A stretch of 64,000 nucleotides of DNA from Armatimonadota bacterium. GTDB taxonomy: Bacteria > Armatimonadota > Armatimonadia > Armatimonadales > Capsulimonadaceae. The notes under the pieces were generated by a model. The model did not search any database. It was given only the letters and a program-made list of their open reading frames with translations, and had not been told where the DNA came from. The DNA is taken from contig JANXMY010000027.1 of assembly GCA_025354405.1 (NCBI GenBank), positions 62,001 to 126,000 on the forward strand. The letters are read 5' to 3'. Within the stretch, counting starts at the first letter, position 1; every line of letters starts with the position of its first letter. Made by a program: the position numbers and the translations under genes. This document shows positions 25,186-33,173 of the stretch, piece after piece.

Positions 25186-26235
25186 ATGCCTGAAATTCCC
25201 TTAGATCCCAAAATCCAGAAGTGTGTCACCATTATTTTCAACCCGGTTTCCGGGAAAGAGGACCCCGAGAAGCGGAAAAAAATCATCTCGGAGACACTTG
25301 CCGAACAAGGCTACCGGTGCCAGTTTATCGCGACTACCAAGGAACAGGGCGCAAAGGCGCTGGCAGCGGAAGCGGTCAAGGAGGGCGTAGACCTGCTGGC
25401 CGTCTCCGGCGGCGACGGCACGGTCATGGAAGCGATGGCAGCACTTGTCGGCACACAGATACCGATCGCAGTATTTCCCGCAGGTACCGGCAACTTGCTG
25501 TCTATCAATCTGGGAATTCCAACCACTGTGCCGGATGCCGTCACCGTCGCGCTTTCGGGTCACATACAGGAACTTGATCTGGTACGCACCGGCGATGGCC
25601 GTTATTTCGCCATTATGGGTGGTCTTGGGGTCGATGCCCAGATGATCGCCGACACAAGCCGTCAGTCGAAAGATAAGCTGGGCAAACTTGCCTATTTCGT
25701 CTCCGCGGTCAAAAATCTGCCACGCCATCGGGCGTATGTCGATATAACTTTGGACGATGAACCGCCTCTGCGCCGCCGCGTCAAAAGCGTCCTGCTCGCC
25801 AACATGGGGAAGATTACCGGCGGTCTGGATGCGATGCCAACGGCATCCCCGCGTGACGGACTGCTGGATGTCGGTATTCTCAAAACGGCGACACTGGGTC
25901 AGGGCCTGCGCCTCCTAGGCTACGCACTGCTGGGCCGTGCCCAGGACGACCCGGATTTGGAAGTTTATCAGGTCAAGAAAATCACCCTGCATGCCCGCTA
26001 TCCCGAGCCAGTTCAGTTCGACGGAGAAGATGGTGGACGCATACAGAAGCTGACCGCTGAGATCGTGCCCAATGCCGTGCGAATTTGCCTGCCGGAAAAT
26101 TCTCCTGCGGTCCTCGATCTCAAGTTCCCACCCGCAGAAACCGCCCAGCGGACAGCAAGACGGCGGCTTCTTATCCCTCTCGCTCTCCTCTCCGCAGCGA
26201 TCGGCACTCTTCTCTGGTGGAAATACACCCGTTAA
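25186..26235 (+). CDS. diacylglycerol kinase-family lipid kinase
   Basis: A 349-residue protein of the DagK/YegS/sphingosine-kinase fold. The N-terminal domain has VTIIFNPVSGKEDPEKR, LAVSGGDGTVMEAMAALVG (the GGDGT nucleotide loop) and IAVFPAGTGNLLSINLGIP. The C-terminal beta domain includes KITLHARYPEPVQFDGE and DGE, which in the family contribute to catalysis. Unusually it ends in a single membrane helix (RLLIPLALLSAAIGTLLWW) with a short basic tail, which would tether it to the inner membrane near its lipid substrate. A strong AGGGAGGGG precedes the ATG. Confidence 0.92.
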   Translation: MPEIPLDPKIQKCVTIIFNPVSGKEDPEKRKKIISETLAEQGYRCQFIATTKEQGAKALAAEAVKEGVDLLAVSGGDGTVMEAMAALVGTQIPIAVFPAGTGNLLSINLGIPTTVPDAVTVALSGHIQELDLVRTGDGRYFAIMGGLGVDAQMIADTSRQSKDKLGKLAYFVSAVKNLPRHRAYVDITLDDEPPLRRRVKSVLLANMGKITGGLDAMPTASPRDGLLDVGILKTATLGQGLRLLGYALLGRAQDDPDLEVYQVKKITLHARYPEPVQFDGEDGGRIQKLTAEIVPNAVRICLPENSPAVLDLKFPPAETAQRTARRRLLIPLALLSAAIGTLLWWKYTR

Positions 26236-27251
26236 AGCGGCAAAGTCTGCGTCTGGCCGGTGTCCGCCGCTCGAAGACCGGCTTCCAGTATCTCCTGCGT
26301 AACACGGCTGACTTCCGGGGAGCAAAGGCCGACGACTGGCGAGTTCGTCTCCAGACAATGCAGCAGATATTCGGGGCCATTCCGGCGCGGCGAGGCTGTT
26401 GACGCTGGAGTTACGATCTCCACTGGCTGTCCGGGACGCTGCCAGTGAACTTTATCTCCCACCACGGCCAGAGACCCCCCCGTGCCATAGGCAATCGGAT
26501 TCGCACTTTCGGCATACGGCACAGTCTGCGTCCAGGAAGCCTCTGCGATCCCGAAGGCATGCGGATACCGCATTAAAATGATCGCGTTGTCATCGGGGAT
26601 TGGGTAATCTTTGACAAGCGTTCCACGCAGCCCCGTCACCGAAGTTGGCAGCCCGAGAAATCGTGCATTCATATTTGCGCCGTAGCCGCAGTAATCCATC
26701 AACGCACCCGCGCCGTTCTTTTCGGCGTCGTAAAGCCACTCCGTAAAATAGGGTGAGCAGCCGATCTCCTTCGGGCCATTGTGTGCTGACCGAAACTTGA
26801 TGGAGTTGATCTCCCCAATATCGTCCGTAAGAAGTCGCTGCTCCCACTCCTGAATAGCGGCGGACCAGGCCGTTGGCCAGTTGATGAGCAGCAGCGTTTT
26901 GGCCTCTGCGGCCGCCTTCGCCATACGATTTGCCTGCGCTAGGGTTGCGGCCATCGGCTTTTCGCTGATGACGTGAATTCCCTTCGAAGCGCAGGCTTCC
27001 ACGATCTCCGCCCCGGCATTGTTTTCCATCGCCACCTGCACAATGTCCAGATCCTCCCACTTCAGCATTTCCTGCCAGGAGGGATAGGCTCGAGCGATTC
27101 CGAATTCCCCCTGAGCCCGCTCTCGCAGCGGCGCGTTGACGTCGCCCACCGCGACCACCTCCGCATTCGGCAGGGATTGCCAGTGCTGCAGCTCGCCCCA
27201 GATATGGTCATGCACCAGACCGGCCACGCCAACTCGGTAGATTTTCGTCAT
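26232..27251 (-). CDS. Gfo/Idh/MocA family oxidoreductase
   Basis: A 339-residue NAD(P)-dependent dehydrogenase-type protein. The N-terminal Rossmann fold starts YRVGVAGLVHDHIWGEL (atypical third glycine) and continues to VVAVGD; HVISEKPMA is the family's EKP motif. The C-terminal alpha/beta domain contains GALMDYCGYGANMNARFLG, where G-x-x-x-D-x-G is expected near the catalytic site. Substrates in the family are sugars and cyclitols. I chose the ATG at 27251 because GAGGAGAG lies just before it. The 3' end overlaps the lipid kinase gene tail to tail by four bases. Confidence 0.88.
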   Translation of the reverse strand: MTKIYRVGVAGLVHDHIWGELQHWQSLPNAEVVAVGDVNAPLRERAQGEFGIARAYPSWQEMLKWEDLDIVQVAMENNAGAEIVEACASKGIHVISEKPMAATLAQANRMAKAAAEAKTLLLINWPTAWSAAIQEWEQRLLTDDIGEINSIKFRSAHNGPKEIGCSPYFTEWLYDAEKNGAGALMDYCGYGANMNARFLGLPTSVTGLRGTLVKDYPIPDDNAIILMRYPHAFGIAEASWTQTVPYAESANPIAYGTGGSLAVVGDKVHWQRPGQPVEIVTPASTASPRRNGPEYLLHCLETNSPVVGLCSPEVSRVTQEILEAGLRAADTGQTQTLPL

Positions 27252-27276
27252 CTTTCTCTCCTCTAACATAAGGCAC

Positions 27277-27308
27277 AAAAAAGGCGCAGGGATGAACATC
27301 CCTGCGCC
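27277..27308 (-). terminator. Rho-independent terminator of rpmB
   Basis: Read on the minus strand: GGCGCAGGGATG, two-base loop, CATCCCTGCGCC (27308 to 27283, 12-bp perfect stem) followed by six T (27282-27277). Confidence 0.93.
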
Positions 27309-27328
27309 CGTTCCGAATATTTTCCAAG

Positions 27329-27580
27329 TTATTTCAGCAGATGTGCTGGCAGCTGCTTCTGTCCAGCGACCATCGCCAGGAAGTTGCGGGAGGTCAGCAT
27401 CCGCGCCGCGACTTTGATCCGCTTCTTGCCCTTCGGGGTCTGAATTGTCACCGTCTGCAGGTTGACTTCAAACCGACGCGCCTTCTGCGGAGCGCGATGC
27501 GCCCACGAACCGGAGTGCGGGTGCCGGGTCCAGCGCCCTGCCTGGGCCTTGCGCCCGGTGATATCACAAACTTTTGCCAT
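27329..27580 (-). CDS. rpmB: 50S ribosomal protein L28
   Basis: An 83-residue basic ribosomal protein. MAKVCDITGRKAQ, SHR-type basic middle and VAARMLTSRNF match bL28. It stands alone with its own strong promoter (27645-27674) and terminator (27277-27308), so it is a monocistronic unit. AGGAG lies 12 bases before the ATG. Confidence 0.95.
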   Translation of the reverse strand: MAKVCDITGRKAQAGRWTRHPHSGSWAHRAPQKARRFEVNLQTVTIQTPKGKKRIKVAARMLTSRNFLAMVAGQKQLPAHLLK

Positions 27581-27644
27581 GTTATTTGATGCTCCTGCGT
27601 AATTGTTCTTTAAAATTTGATCTTTTTTGGAAAGATGACCTACT

Positions 27645-27674
27645 AGTATAGCATGCCAATGATGTTTCTGTCAA
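27645..27674 (-). promoter_or_regulatory. sigma-70-type promoter of rpmB
   Basis: On the minus strand TTGACA (27674-27669), an 18-bp spacer ending in TGC, and TATACT (27650-27645). It has both a perfect -35 and a TG-extended -10, as expected for a ribosomal protein gene. Confidence 0.88.
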
Positions 27675-27688
27675 CCGCTCAGTTCGGA

Positions 27689-28579
27689 TTATTTCACTCC
27701 CCGATACTGCTCAAACGCCACCGCCAGATATTCCAGAAAGTCGGCATAATTGACCGAAACCACCCCTGCCGGCGGAGTAATCTCCAGTCGCTGCATCAAA
27801 GGAACGGCAAGGCGCATAGCGGCGCCCTGCTGGACCTGAGGCGGAAGCTGCCAGCGGCGGTCAATATAGTGGCGCACGGCCCGGTACTCCGGCACGCTCA
27901 TCTCGTAGACGTGGCGCCCAATATCCGCCAGGGCGTAATCGGCAAGATGCTCCGGAAGGACGCGCGGGGGCGGGGCCAGAGCTTCCAGGGTCGGGACGCG
28001 CGGGGCACGCTGCTTGACTACCATCGTTCCAGCGATGAAGTCCCCGAGGCGCTGATAACGGGCCGAGAGCATGAGACAGAGCAAAGGGATCAGGATCACG
28101 ATGCCTCCGGTCGCCCCGGTCAGCGACTGATGCCCGACGACTCCGGCAATAATAAGCCCCAGAGCAACAATCGGCATCCCGTCCATCAAGCGGATCAAAT
28201 TGCGAACGATGGCAGCATAAATATTAATCGGATAGCCGCCGTCCCGCACCACGCGCAGGCCCATCTGACGCTTCCCGGGAGTCTGTCCGTTCCAGACCGT
28301 CTCAAACCAGATGAAGTAGCCCCAGAGCACGATGAACGCCGCGATGAGCGCCAGCGCGACCTGAGCCTCGGCAAAGAAAGTCCCCAGAGACCTCGCGACC
28401 GCTCCCGCACTGAGGCCAACTAAGAGGGCCAGCAGGCCGAAGACGATCCAAATTCCGACGTAGATCGCCATCTGGATCGCCGTATCAATCAGGTTCGCCA
28501 GGAAACGTGTACCGAGACCCGCCAGCTCATACTCGATCTCGATATTTTCGGGCGTTACGACCAAAATCTCGCGCGACAT
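27689..28579 (-). CDS. RDD family membrane protein
   Basis: A 296-residue protein with the RDD core: GLGTRFLANLIDTAIQ in the first helix (Arg and Asp), then WNGQTPGKRQMGLRVVRDGG, followed by RNLIRLMDGMP. Four or five membrane helices lie between residues 25 and 175. The C-terminal 110 residues are soluble and may be helical. RDD proteins are thought to act in transport or membrane stress; function is not established for this type. It is divergent from the SpoIIM-like gene, and a DUF58 gene lies 2 kb away, a grouping commonly seen in bacteria. Confidence 0.88.
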   Translation of the reverse strand: MSREILVVTPENIEIEYELAGLGTRFLANLIDTAIQMAIYVGIWIVFGLLALLVGLSAGAVARSLGTFFAEAQVALALIAAFIVLWGYFIWFETVWNGQTPGKRQMGLRVVRDGGYPINIYAAIVRNLIRLMDGMPIVALGLIIAGVVGHQSLTGATGGIVILIPLLCLMLSARYQRLGDFIAGTMVVKQRAPRVPTLEALAPPPRVLPEHLADYALADIGRHVYEMSVPEYRAVRHYIDRRWQLPPQVQQGAAMRLAVPLMQRLEITPPAGVVSVNYADFLEYLAVAFEQYRGVK

Positions 28580-28609
28580 AGACGGCTCTCTCTTTGCGGC
28601 TTTCTGCGG

Positions 28610-28615
28610 TATACT
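28610..28615 (+). promoter_or_regulatory. -10 element TATACT before the SpoIIM-like gene
   Basis: TATACT ends nine bases before the ATG at 28625; the -35 is weak. The predicted transcript is essentially leaderless and there is no Shine-Dalgarno sequence between the -10 and the ATG. Confidence 0.45.
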
Positions 28616-28624
28616 GACTCTACT

Positions 28625-29608
28625 ATGGCGATTGATGAACGCGCCTTTATCAACCAGAAACGGGCGACCTGGGAACAGCTCTCGATCATTGTCGAGCGCA
28701 CCAAAAACGGCGGGCTGAAACGGCTTTCGCGCGAAGAGCTGCCTGCCCTCGGTTCACTCTACCGGCGGGCTGCGGCTGACCTCGCGTTTGCTCGGGCACA
28801 AAGTGCCAATCCTAATCTTGTATTATACCTGAATGAGCTGGTCGGCAATGCGCACGGCGTCATTTACGCCGAAGAGTCCGGCGGATGGTCGCGCTTGGGC
28901 CATTTTTTGACCGTCGGCCTGCCGGATGTTCTGCGCCGCCGAATGGCGTTCACTCTGGCCGCCTTCGCGCTGAGCGTCCTCGGGGCATTCATGGCCTACG
29001 CCATTGTGCATCAAACTCCCTCCAACGTCACTATGTTCCTGCCGGATCAGTTCAAATCGTCCTTCGATGCCTGGAAACAGGGCTTCGCCGACCACGGCGA
29101 CGTCTCCGCCGGCGACGGCATCGTGACCTCTTCAATGCTGATGACCCACAACACCCAGTGCGGTATCATGGCGTTTGCATTTGGCATCACCTTTCTGGCT
29201 CCGATCTACTTTATGCTGCAGAACGGCTTCGTGATGGGGGCCTTGATCGCCGTGGTCCAGCCGACCGGGCATCTGTCTTCCATGTGGGCGGGAATTCTTC
29301 CCCACGGCATCTGCGAGCTGTCCGCCATTTTCATCTGCGGCGGTGCGGGCCTCTGCATCGCCTGGGGCCTGATCGCCCCGGGCCGCCTCTCCCGATCCGA
29401 TGCACTCATCTCGAATGGCCGAGACGCCTGCAAAATGATGGTCGGCACAGTTCCGCTTTTCATCATCGCCGGGATTCTCGAGGGCAACGTCTCCCACGCC
29501 TCCCTCCCCCACTGGGTCAAGTTCACGCTCGCCGGAGGCCAATTCGCCGCCCTGATGTACTACATCTACGGCAACCGGTATTTGAATTCGAGAGAAGTCA
29601 AGATGTGA
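28625..29608 (+). CDS. stage II sporulation protein M-like (SpoIIM/DUF95) membrane protein
   Basis: A 327-residue protein. The N-terminal soluble helical part has the family start FINQKRATWEQLSIIVERTK and LGSLYRRAAADLAFARA. It is followed by about five to six membrane helices, with NTQCGIMAFAFGITFLAPIY and PHGICELSAIFICGGAG as the typical conserved segments. In non-sporulating bacteria these genes go with RDD, DUF58 and MoxR genes and are of unknown role; that context is present here (RDD divergent, DUF58 downstream). There is no evidence of sporulation in this window. Confidence 0.9.
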   Translation: MAIDERAFINQKRATWEQLSIIVERTKNGGLKRLSREELPALGSLYRRAAADLAFARAQSANPNLVLYLNELVGNAHGVIYAEESGGWSRLGHFLTVGLPDVLRRRMAFTLAAFALSVLGAFMAYAIVHQTPSNVTMFLPDQFKSSFDAWKQGFADHGDVSAGDGIVTSSMLMTHNTQCGIMAFAFGITFLAPIYFMLQNGFVMGALIAVVQPTGHLSSMWAGILPHGICELSAIFICGGAGLCIAWGLIAPGRLSRSDALISNGRDACKMMVGTVPLFIIAGILEGNVSHASLPHWVKFTLAGGQFAALMYYIYGNRYLNSREVKM

Positions 29609-29835
29609 TGAGATATTCGAAGGGGGATACCGGGAATTGACGAAGATTTGTTTACCTGCGTTGTTTTCGTCTAATCCACTTTATAACGGATTCCACACTT
29701 ATCATAATAAGTGCCTGAACTTAATTCGGTTAAACTATTCTAGAGAGCCAATGATACGATTTTACTCTCAATATTCTGTTTTCTGCTTGTGCAGATAGTT
29801 TAACTTAATTCCGAATTCCTACTTACGCAAAGCCC

Positions 29836-30016
29836 TTTGGAACCCACCCCGCAGCAAGCTGCGACCCTCCCGAAACGGGAGGGTAAGCGGGAAGTGAACA
29901 GTGTGTTTAATTTGCTTGTCGAAATGCCTTGTCAAGAAGTTGAAATCATACGACTACCTTCCCGCTCACCCTCCCGTTTCGGGAGGGTCGCAGCTTGCTG
30001 CGGGGTGGGCTCCAAA
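29836..30016. repeat. miniature element with 59-bp inverted arms
   Basis: The arm at 29836-29894 and the reverse complement of 29958-30016 agree at 57 of 59 positions; 63 bp lie between them. Each arm itself contains two hairpins (GCAGCAAGCTGC and CCCTCCCG-AAA-CGGGAGGG). The arms share a framework with the inverted repeats around the DUF559 gene at 58.6-59.2 kb: TTTGGARCC, ACCCCG, CG-ACCCTYCC, GGRAGGGT and inner GAAG. It looks like a non-coding, mobilisable relative of that element. Confidence 0.7.
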
Positions 30017-30377
30017 AGCCATTACGGTTCGTTCCAACCGGGAGCACCCATACTCCACTCAGTTCAACGCCATCAACTGCTTATCCCCAGGAAAAGCCTG
30101 CCGACTCAGTGCAAGAAGTGCAGGCCGTGAGTATCTCAGCCCTACTTGGGAATGAGATACCACTTGGTGCTTGGCATCCCCTGTTGTAACATCCACCCGG
30201 AGCAGAAGCAGCACACGCAGATATCCTCGTGAATTTGACATTGCCACACCCGAAAGGCAACCCCGGGTTTAAAATAAATGAAAGCCAGGCGAGTGGCAGG
30301 ATGCATTTCATCGAAGTCTCTTTTCTTAAGCAATGGTACTGTATCCAAACCTAGCTCTCAAATATCCCTGCCCCCTT

Positions 30378-30444
30378 TCTTACGCCCCTGCCTCCACTCT
30401 TACACTCCCACCTCAATTCTTATCGCCACCGCCTCTATTCTTAC
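30378..30444. repeat. degenerate 20-bp tandem repeats
   Basis: TCTTAC/T occurs at 30378, 30398, 30418 and 30439, a period of 20-21 bp, separated by pyrimidine-rich units such as GCCCCTGCCTCCAC. It lies just downstream of the DUF58 stop codon on the minus strand and has no known role. Confidence 0.5.
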
Positions 30445-30466
30445 ACTAACTTTCCTGCACATTCCG

Positions 30467-31786
30467 CTAAATCATCGACCGCGCCTTCAAGTCCAAATAG
30501 TGATTGATCAGATCGGCACTCAGCTCTTCGGGTGGGCTGTCGATAGTCCAAACGCCACGTCGTTTCAAAATGGAAATGGCGGCGCGTCGCTCCTGCAGGA
30601 CCTGCTGGGCAACTGCTTTCTGATAGACACCCGCGCTGTTTTCAGGGATACTCTTAGCGGCGGCCAGGATGTTCGGATCGCTGACCGTGACGCACACCAG
30701 GCGATGCATATCGGAGAGCATCGGGACGGCGTTCAAAATCTGGGCGGATGAGTCGGGGTCCACCAGATCGCTGAAGAGCACCACGAGAGACCTCCGACGC
30801 CAGCGGGTGGCGAGGCTCTGAAAGGCGGCTTTGTAGTCCGTCTCGACCATCCGGGCATCCAGGTTGTAGAGCCTTTCGAGGATACCGTAGACCTGGGCTT
30901 TGGACTTCGCGGGAGGCAGGTAAGCACGGACCTCGGCGTCGAAGGCCATCAGACCCACTTTGTCGTCGGAGGCGGCGGCGACATAGGCCAGCATCAGAGC
31001 GGTGTTGACTACGAAATCCAGCTTCGCCATTTTCTGCACCGGCTGGAGCATAGTTCGGCCCGTATCCAGCAGCAGAATGATATTTTGAGACCGCTCAGCC
31101 TCATACTGGCGCGTGATCAGCTTGCCCCGCCGTGCGGTCGCACTCCAGTCGATCTTCTTGTATTCATCCCCGGGGACATATTCGCGCAGCGATTCGAACT
31201 CGGAGCCGCCGCCGCGCACTTTGGCCGCCCGAATGCCCAGCTGCATCAGACGGCCGCGCCGGGCCAGAAGCTCATACTTGGCGGTCTCGACAAGGTTGGG
31301 ATAGACTTTAACCGAACGCGCTGCGGTGAGGCTTCCCTGCCGAAGTATTAGCCCGAGCCGTCCGGGGTACTGAACGTACAGATCACCGAACTTGAAGTCA
31401 CCTTTGGCCGGGGGATTTACTTGATAGGTGTACTGAATGGGACGTGGGTCGGGCGGCAGCAGAAGTATTCCCTCGGCGGACTGATCCAGCTCAAATGTCG
31501 ACGGAGGCAAATCGCGGAACTTTACCGTCAATGCCTGTCCTGAAAGATTACGCGCTTCCAGTGTCACCAGATTCGAAGTGCCCAGAGAAAGCTTGTCATC
31601 GACCCGGCGCTCCAGAGTCAAAGCCTTGTCCAGCGGCGGCGACGCCAAAAAGTCGGCGACGGCACAGGCGGCAAGCAGCCCATTGTAAATAAGAACGGCG
31701 CTGAGAAGCCAGGATGCCACCCCGACGAAAAGCAGTGGCACCGCGCCCAGGGCGAGAAGTATGATAAAGCGGTAAGTCAATCGCAT
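30467..31786 (-). CDS. DUF58 domain-containing protein (vWA-like)
   Basis: A 439-residue protein with two N-terminal membrane helices (residues 6-45), an immunoglobulin-like region, and the DUF58 core SEFESLREYVPGDEYKKIDW-SATAR, followed by a von Willebrand-A-like domain with LLLDTGRTML (modified MIDAS), AYVAAASDDKVGLMAFD and VLFSDLVDPDSS. Such proteins accompany MoxR AAA ATPases and are proposed to act in maturing or assembling other proteins. No moxR is visible nearby. RDD and SpoIIM-like genes lie upstream. The stop is followed by a repeat-rich non-coding region. Confidence 0.92.
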   Translation of the reverse strand: MRLTYRFIILLALGAVPLLFVGVASWLLSAVLIYNGLLAACAVADFLASPPLDKALTLERRVDDKLSLGTSNLVTLEARNLSGQALTVKFRDLPPSTFELDQSAEGILLLPPDPRPIQYTYQVNPPAKGDFKFGDLYVQYPGRLGLILRQGSLTAARSVKVYPNLVETAKYELLARRGRLMQLGIRAAKVRGGGSEFESLREYVPGDEYKKIDWSATARRGKLITRQYEAERSQNIILLLDTGRTMLQPVQKMAKLDFVVNTALMLAYVAAASDDKVGLMAFDAEVRAYLPPAKSKAQVYGILERLYNLDARMVETDYKAAFQSLATRWRRRSLVVLFSDLVDPDSSAQILNAVPMLSDMHRLVCVTVSDPNILAAAKSIPENSAGVYQKAVAQQVLQERRAAISILKRRGVWTIDSPPEELSADLINHYLDLKARSMI

Positions 31787-31812
31787 GGCGTATTATAGCT
31801 CAATTACTTCCG

Positions 31813-32464
31813 TTATGGCATTGGTGCTTCTCCAGCAACAATGCGGATGAGAACGCGCTGAAAAGCGGATTTCAGCACCGGCCAGTCGGAATCGAGGCAC
31901 TGACAACCCACTTCGACGGTCTTGCCTCCTCCGGCGAAGGACGCCCAGTAGCCGTGCATCGCCCATTTACCCGTCAAAGTCCGCGATCTCTTTCTCCGCA
32001 TATCCCTTGTGCCCGGCAGCAGTCTTCGCCCGCCACCGCTGGTGCAGGACGCCCGCTTTGGAGCCGGTCAGCGACTGCGGGTCGGCAATGTTATTCATTA
32101 CATCGTAGGCGACCAGGGTCGCATAGTTATCCGTCGTAATATCGATTTTCGCACTGGTTTGTTCGAAGAGAACACTGCCGACAGTCGACGCGCTGCCATC
32201 GGACATCTTCGCGGCGATTGGGGCAGTCGTGGTCCACCCTGCCGGGGACGCACAAGTGAAGGACTTATCCAGGGCCGTGTAAGTCGTGAACGATTCCGGT
32301 GCCGGCGTATGCTTGGGTGTGAAGGCAGAAACGGCGGTAAAGGCCGCAGCAAATGAGAGGACTCCGACGAGCACTCTCAGCCACAACTTGGCGCTGCTGT
32401 TTGAGGAAGTCTGTGGCGCAGGCCTTCCCTGGTACGATGAGCCGCTCGAGGGAGCCGCCTGCAA
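31813..32464 (-). pseudogene. membrane-anchored protein interrupted by a one-base frameshift
   Basis: The first frame (32464 to 31967, 165 codons) has a Ser/Gln/Pro-rich N-terminus, one membrane helix (LWLRVLVGVLSFAAAFTAVS) and an extracytoplasmic domain ending ...AEKEIADFDG-stop. Reading continues smoothly in the next frame as KWAMHGYWASFAGGGKTVEV to a stop at 31813. Removing one base of the CCC run at 31970-31972 (GGG on the coding strand) restores a single protein of about 215 residues. The break may be real or a sequencing error. Family unknown; the TTG start is uncertain. Confidence 0.6.
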
Positions 32465-32509
32465 ACGATGGTACGAGTTGATAAAATATTAATATATTTA
32501 ATATTTAGA

Positions 32510-32538
32510 TTGACATATTTGATTAAAAAAGCTATTAT
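32510..32538 (+). promoter_or_regulatory. sigma-70-type promoter of the DUF2089 gene
   Basis: TTGACA (32510-32515), 17-bp spacer, TATTAT (32533-32538), set in an AT-rich stretch of about 90 bp that contrasts with the surrounding high GC. The predicted start near 32545 leaves about 13 bases before the preferred ATG at 32558. Confidence 0.72.
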
Positions 32539-32557
32539 ATTCATGAAAATTAATATT

Positions 32558-32971
32558 ATGAAGCAAACACTACCCACTCAATGCCCACTTTGCAGCGGGG
32601 CACTCGAAATCACCGAGACGACCTGCCTCGGCTGCGGCGTTCAAATGCGCGGGCATTTCTCGCTGGCTCCGTTTAAGGCTTTAGATAGCGAGCAGATGCG
32701 TTTTCTAGAAACATTCCTGCGCTGCCGGGGCGTCATCCGGGACATGGAAGCGGCCCTGGGGATTTCTTACCCAACCGTCCGTGCCCGACTCGACACCCTG
32801 CTCTCGATTTTGGGCTACGCAGATGGGCCGGTGGCCACTCCCCCACCCGTACCCAAACCACCGACCGCCGAGGAAAAAACAAAGCGGCGGAAAGAAATCC
32901 TGGCGGAGATACAAGCCGGGACACTCGATGCCGACACAGGCCTTCGTGCCCTTCACGATCTTTCACTTTGA
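32558..32971 (+). CDS. DUF2089 family zinc-ribbon/HTH protein
   Basis: A 137-residue likely transcriptional regulator. The N-terminus holds a zinc ribbon (CPLCSGALEI then CLGCG). The conserved DUF2089 block follows: GHFSLAPFKALDSEQMRFLE, FLRCRGVIRDMEAALGISYP and TVRARLDTLL, a helix-turn-helix-like part. The C-terminus is Pro-rich, then charged helical (TAEEKTKRRKEILAEIQAG). The ATG at 32558 was preferred over one five codons upstream because the promoter places the transcription start near 32545. A DUF4097 gene follows, a pairing often seen for this family. Confidence 0.88.
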   Translation: MKQTLPTQCPLCSGALEITETTCLGCGVQMRGHFSLAPFKALDSEQMRFLETFLRCRGVIRDMEAALGISYPTVRARLDTLLSILGYADGPVATPPPVPKPPTAEEKTKRRKEILAEIQAGTLDADTGLRALHDLSL

Positions 32972-32992
32972 TCACTCAGGAGACACAAAAGG

Positions 32993-33139
32993 ATGCCAAC
33001 ACTGGAACGAACTGGGTCAAAATTGATGCCGGAGAGCAGCATGCGTCCGGTACTGGTTCTGGTCCACGTCGAAGCACAGAAAGAACACGCCCCCTCAGCC
33101 GAAATAGCGCAAGCTCGAGCGACAACAAGCAGGCCCTAG
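32993..33139 (+). CDS. possible 48-residue small protein
   Basis: A short frame with AGGAG (32978-32982) ten bases before its ATG, in the 200-bp gap between the DUF2089 and DUF4097 genes. It reads MPTLERTGSKLMPESSM..., is basic and polar, and has no recognisable domain. It may be a real small gene in the operon or a fortuitous frame. Confidence 0.25.
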   Translation: MPTLERTGSKLMPESSMRPVLVLVHVEAQKEHAPSAEIAQARATTSRP

Positions 33140-33173
33140 GCCGACCGGCTCTAAAACACAGAGGAAAACCATC

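Larger units (their letters stand above)
29609..30466. other. 858-bp non-coding stretch with several repeats
   Basis: No credible gene was found. The left part (29640-29835) is AT-rich and holds a small inverted repeat (TTAAACTAT ... ATAGTTTAA, about 29737-29805). Then come the 59-bp inverted-repeat element (29836-30016), a hairpin GTATCTCA/TGAGATAC (30131-30138 with 30153-30160, with an inner CCC/GGG) and the 20-bp degenerate repeats (30378-30444). Several short frames on the minus strand, one with a signal-peptide-like start at 30311, have no recognisable similarity. Confidence 0.7.

Noticed and set aside
30081-30311. Minus-strand frame with a signal-peptide-like beginning (MKCILPLAWLSFILN)
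   Set aside because: The remainder is Cys/Ser/Gly-rich without a domain, it overlaps a hairpin, and two other frames of similar length cover the same DNA.
29640-30466. Possible tRNA or structured RNA gene in the long gap
   Set aside because: No cloverleaf arms, TTC loop or CCA end were found; the visible hairpins belong to repeats.
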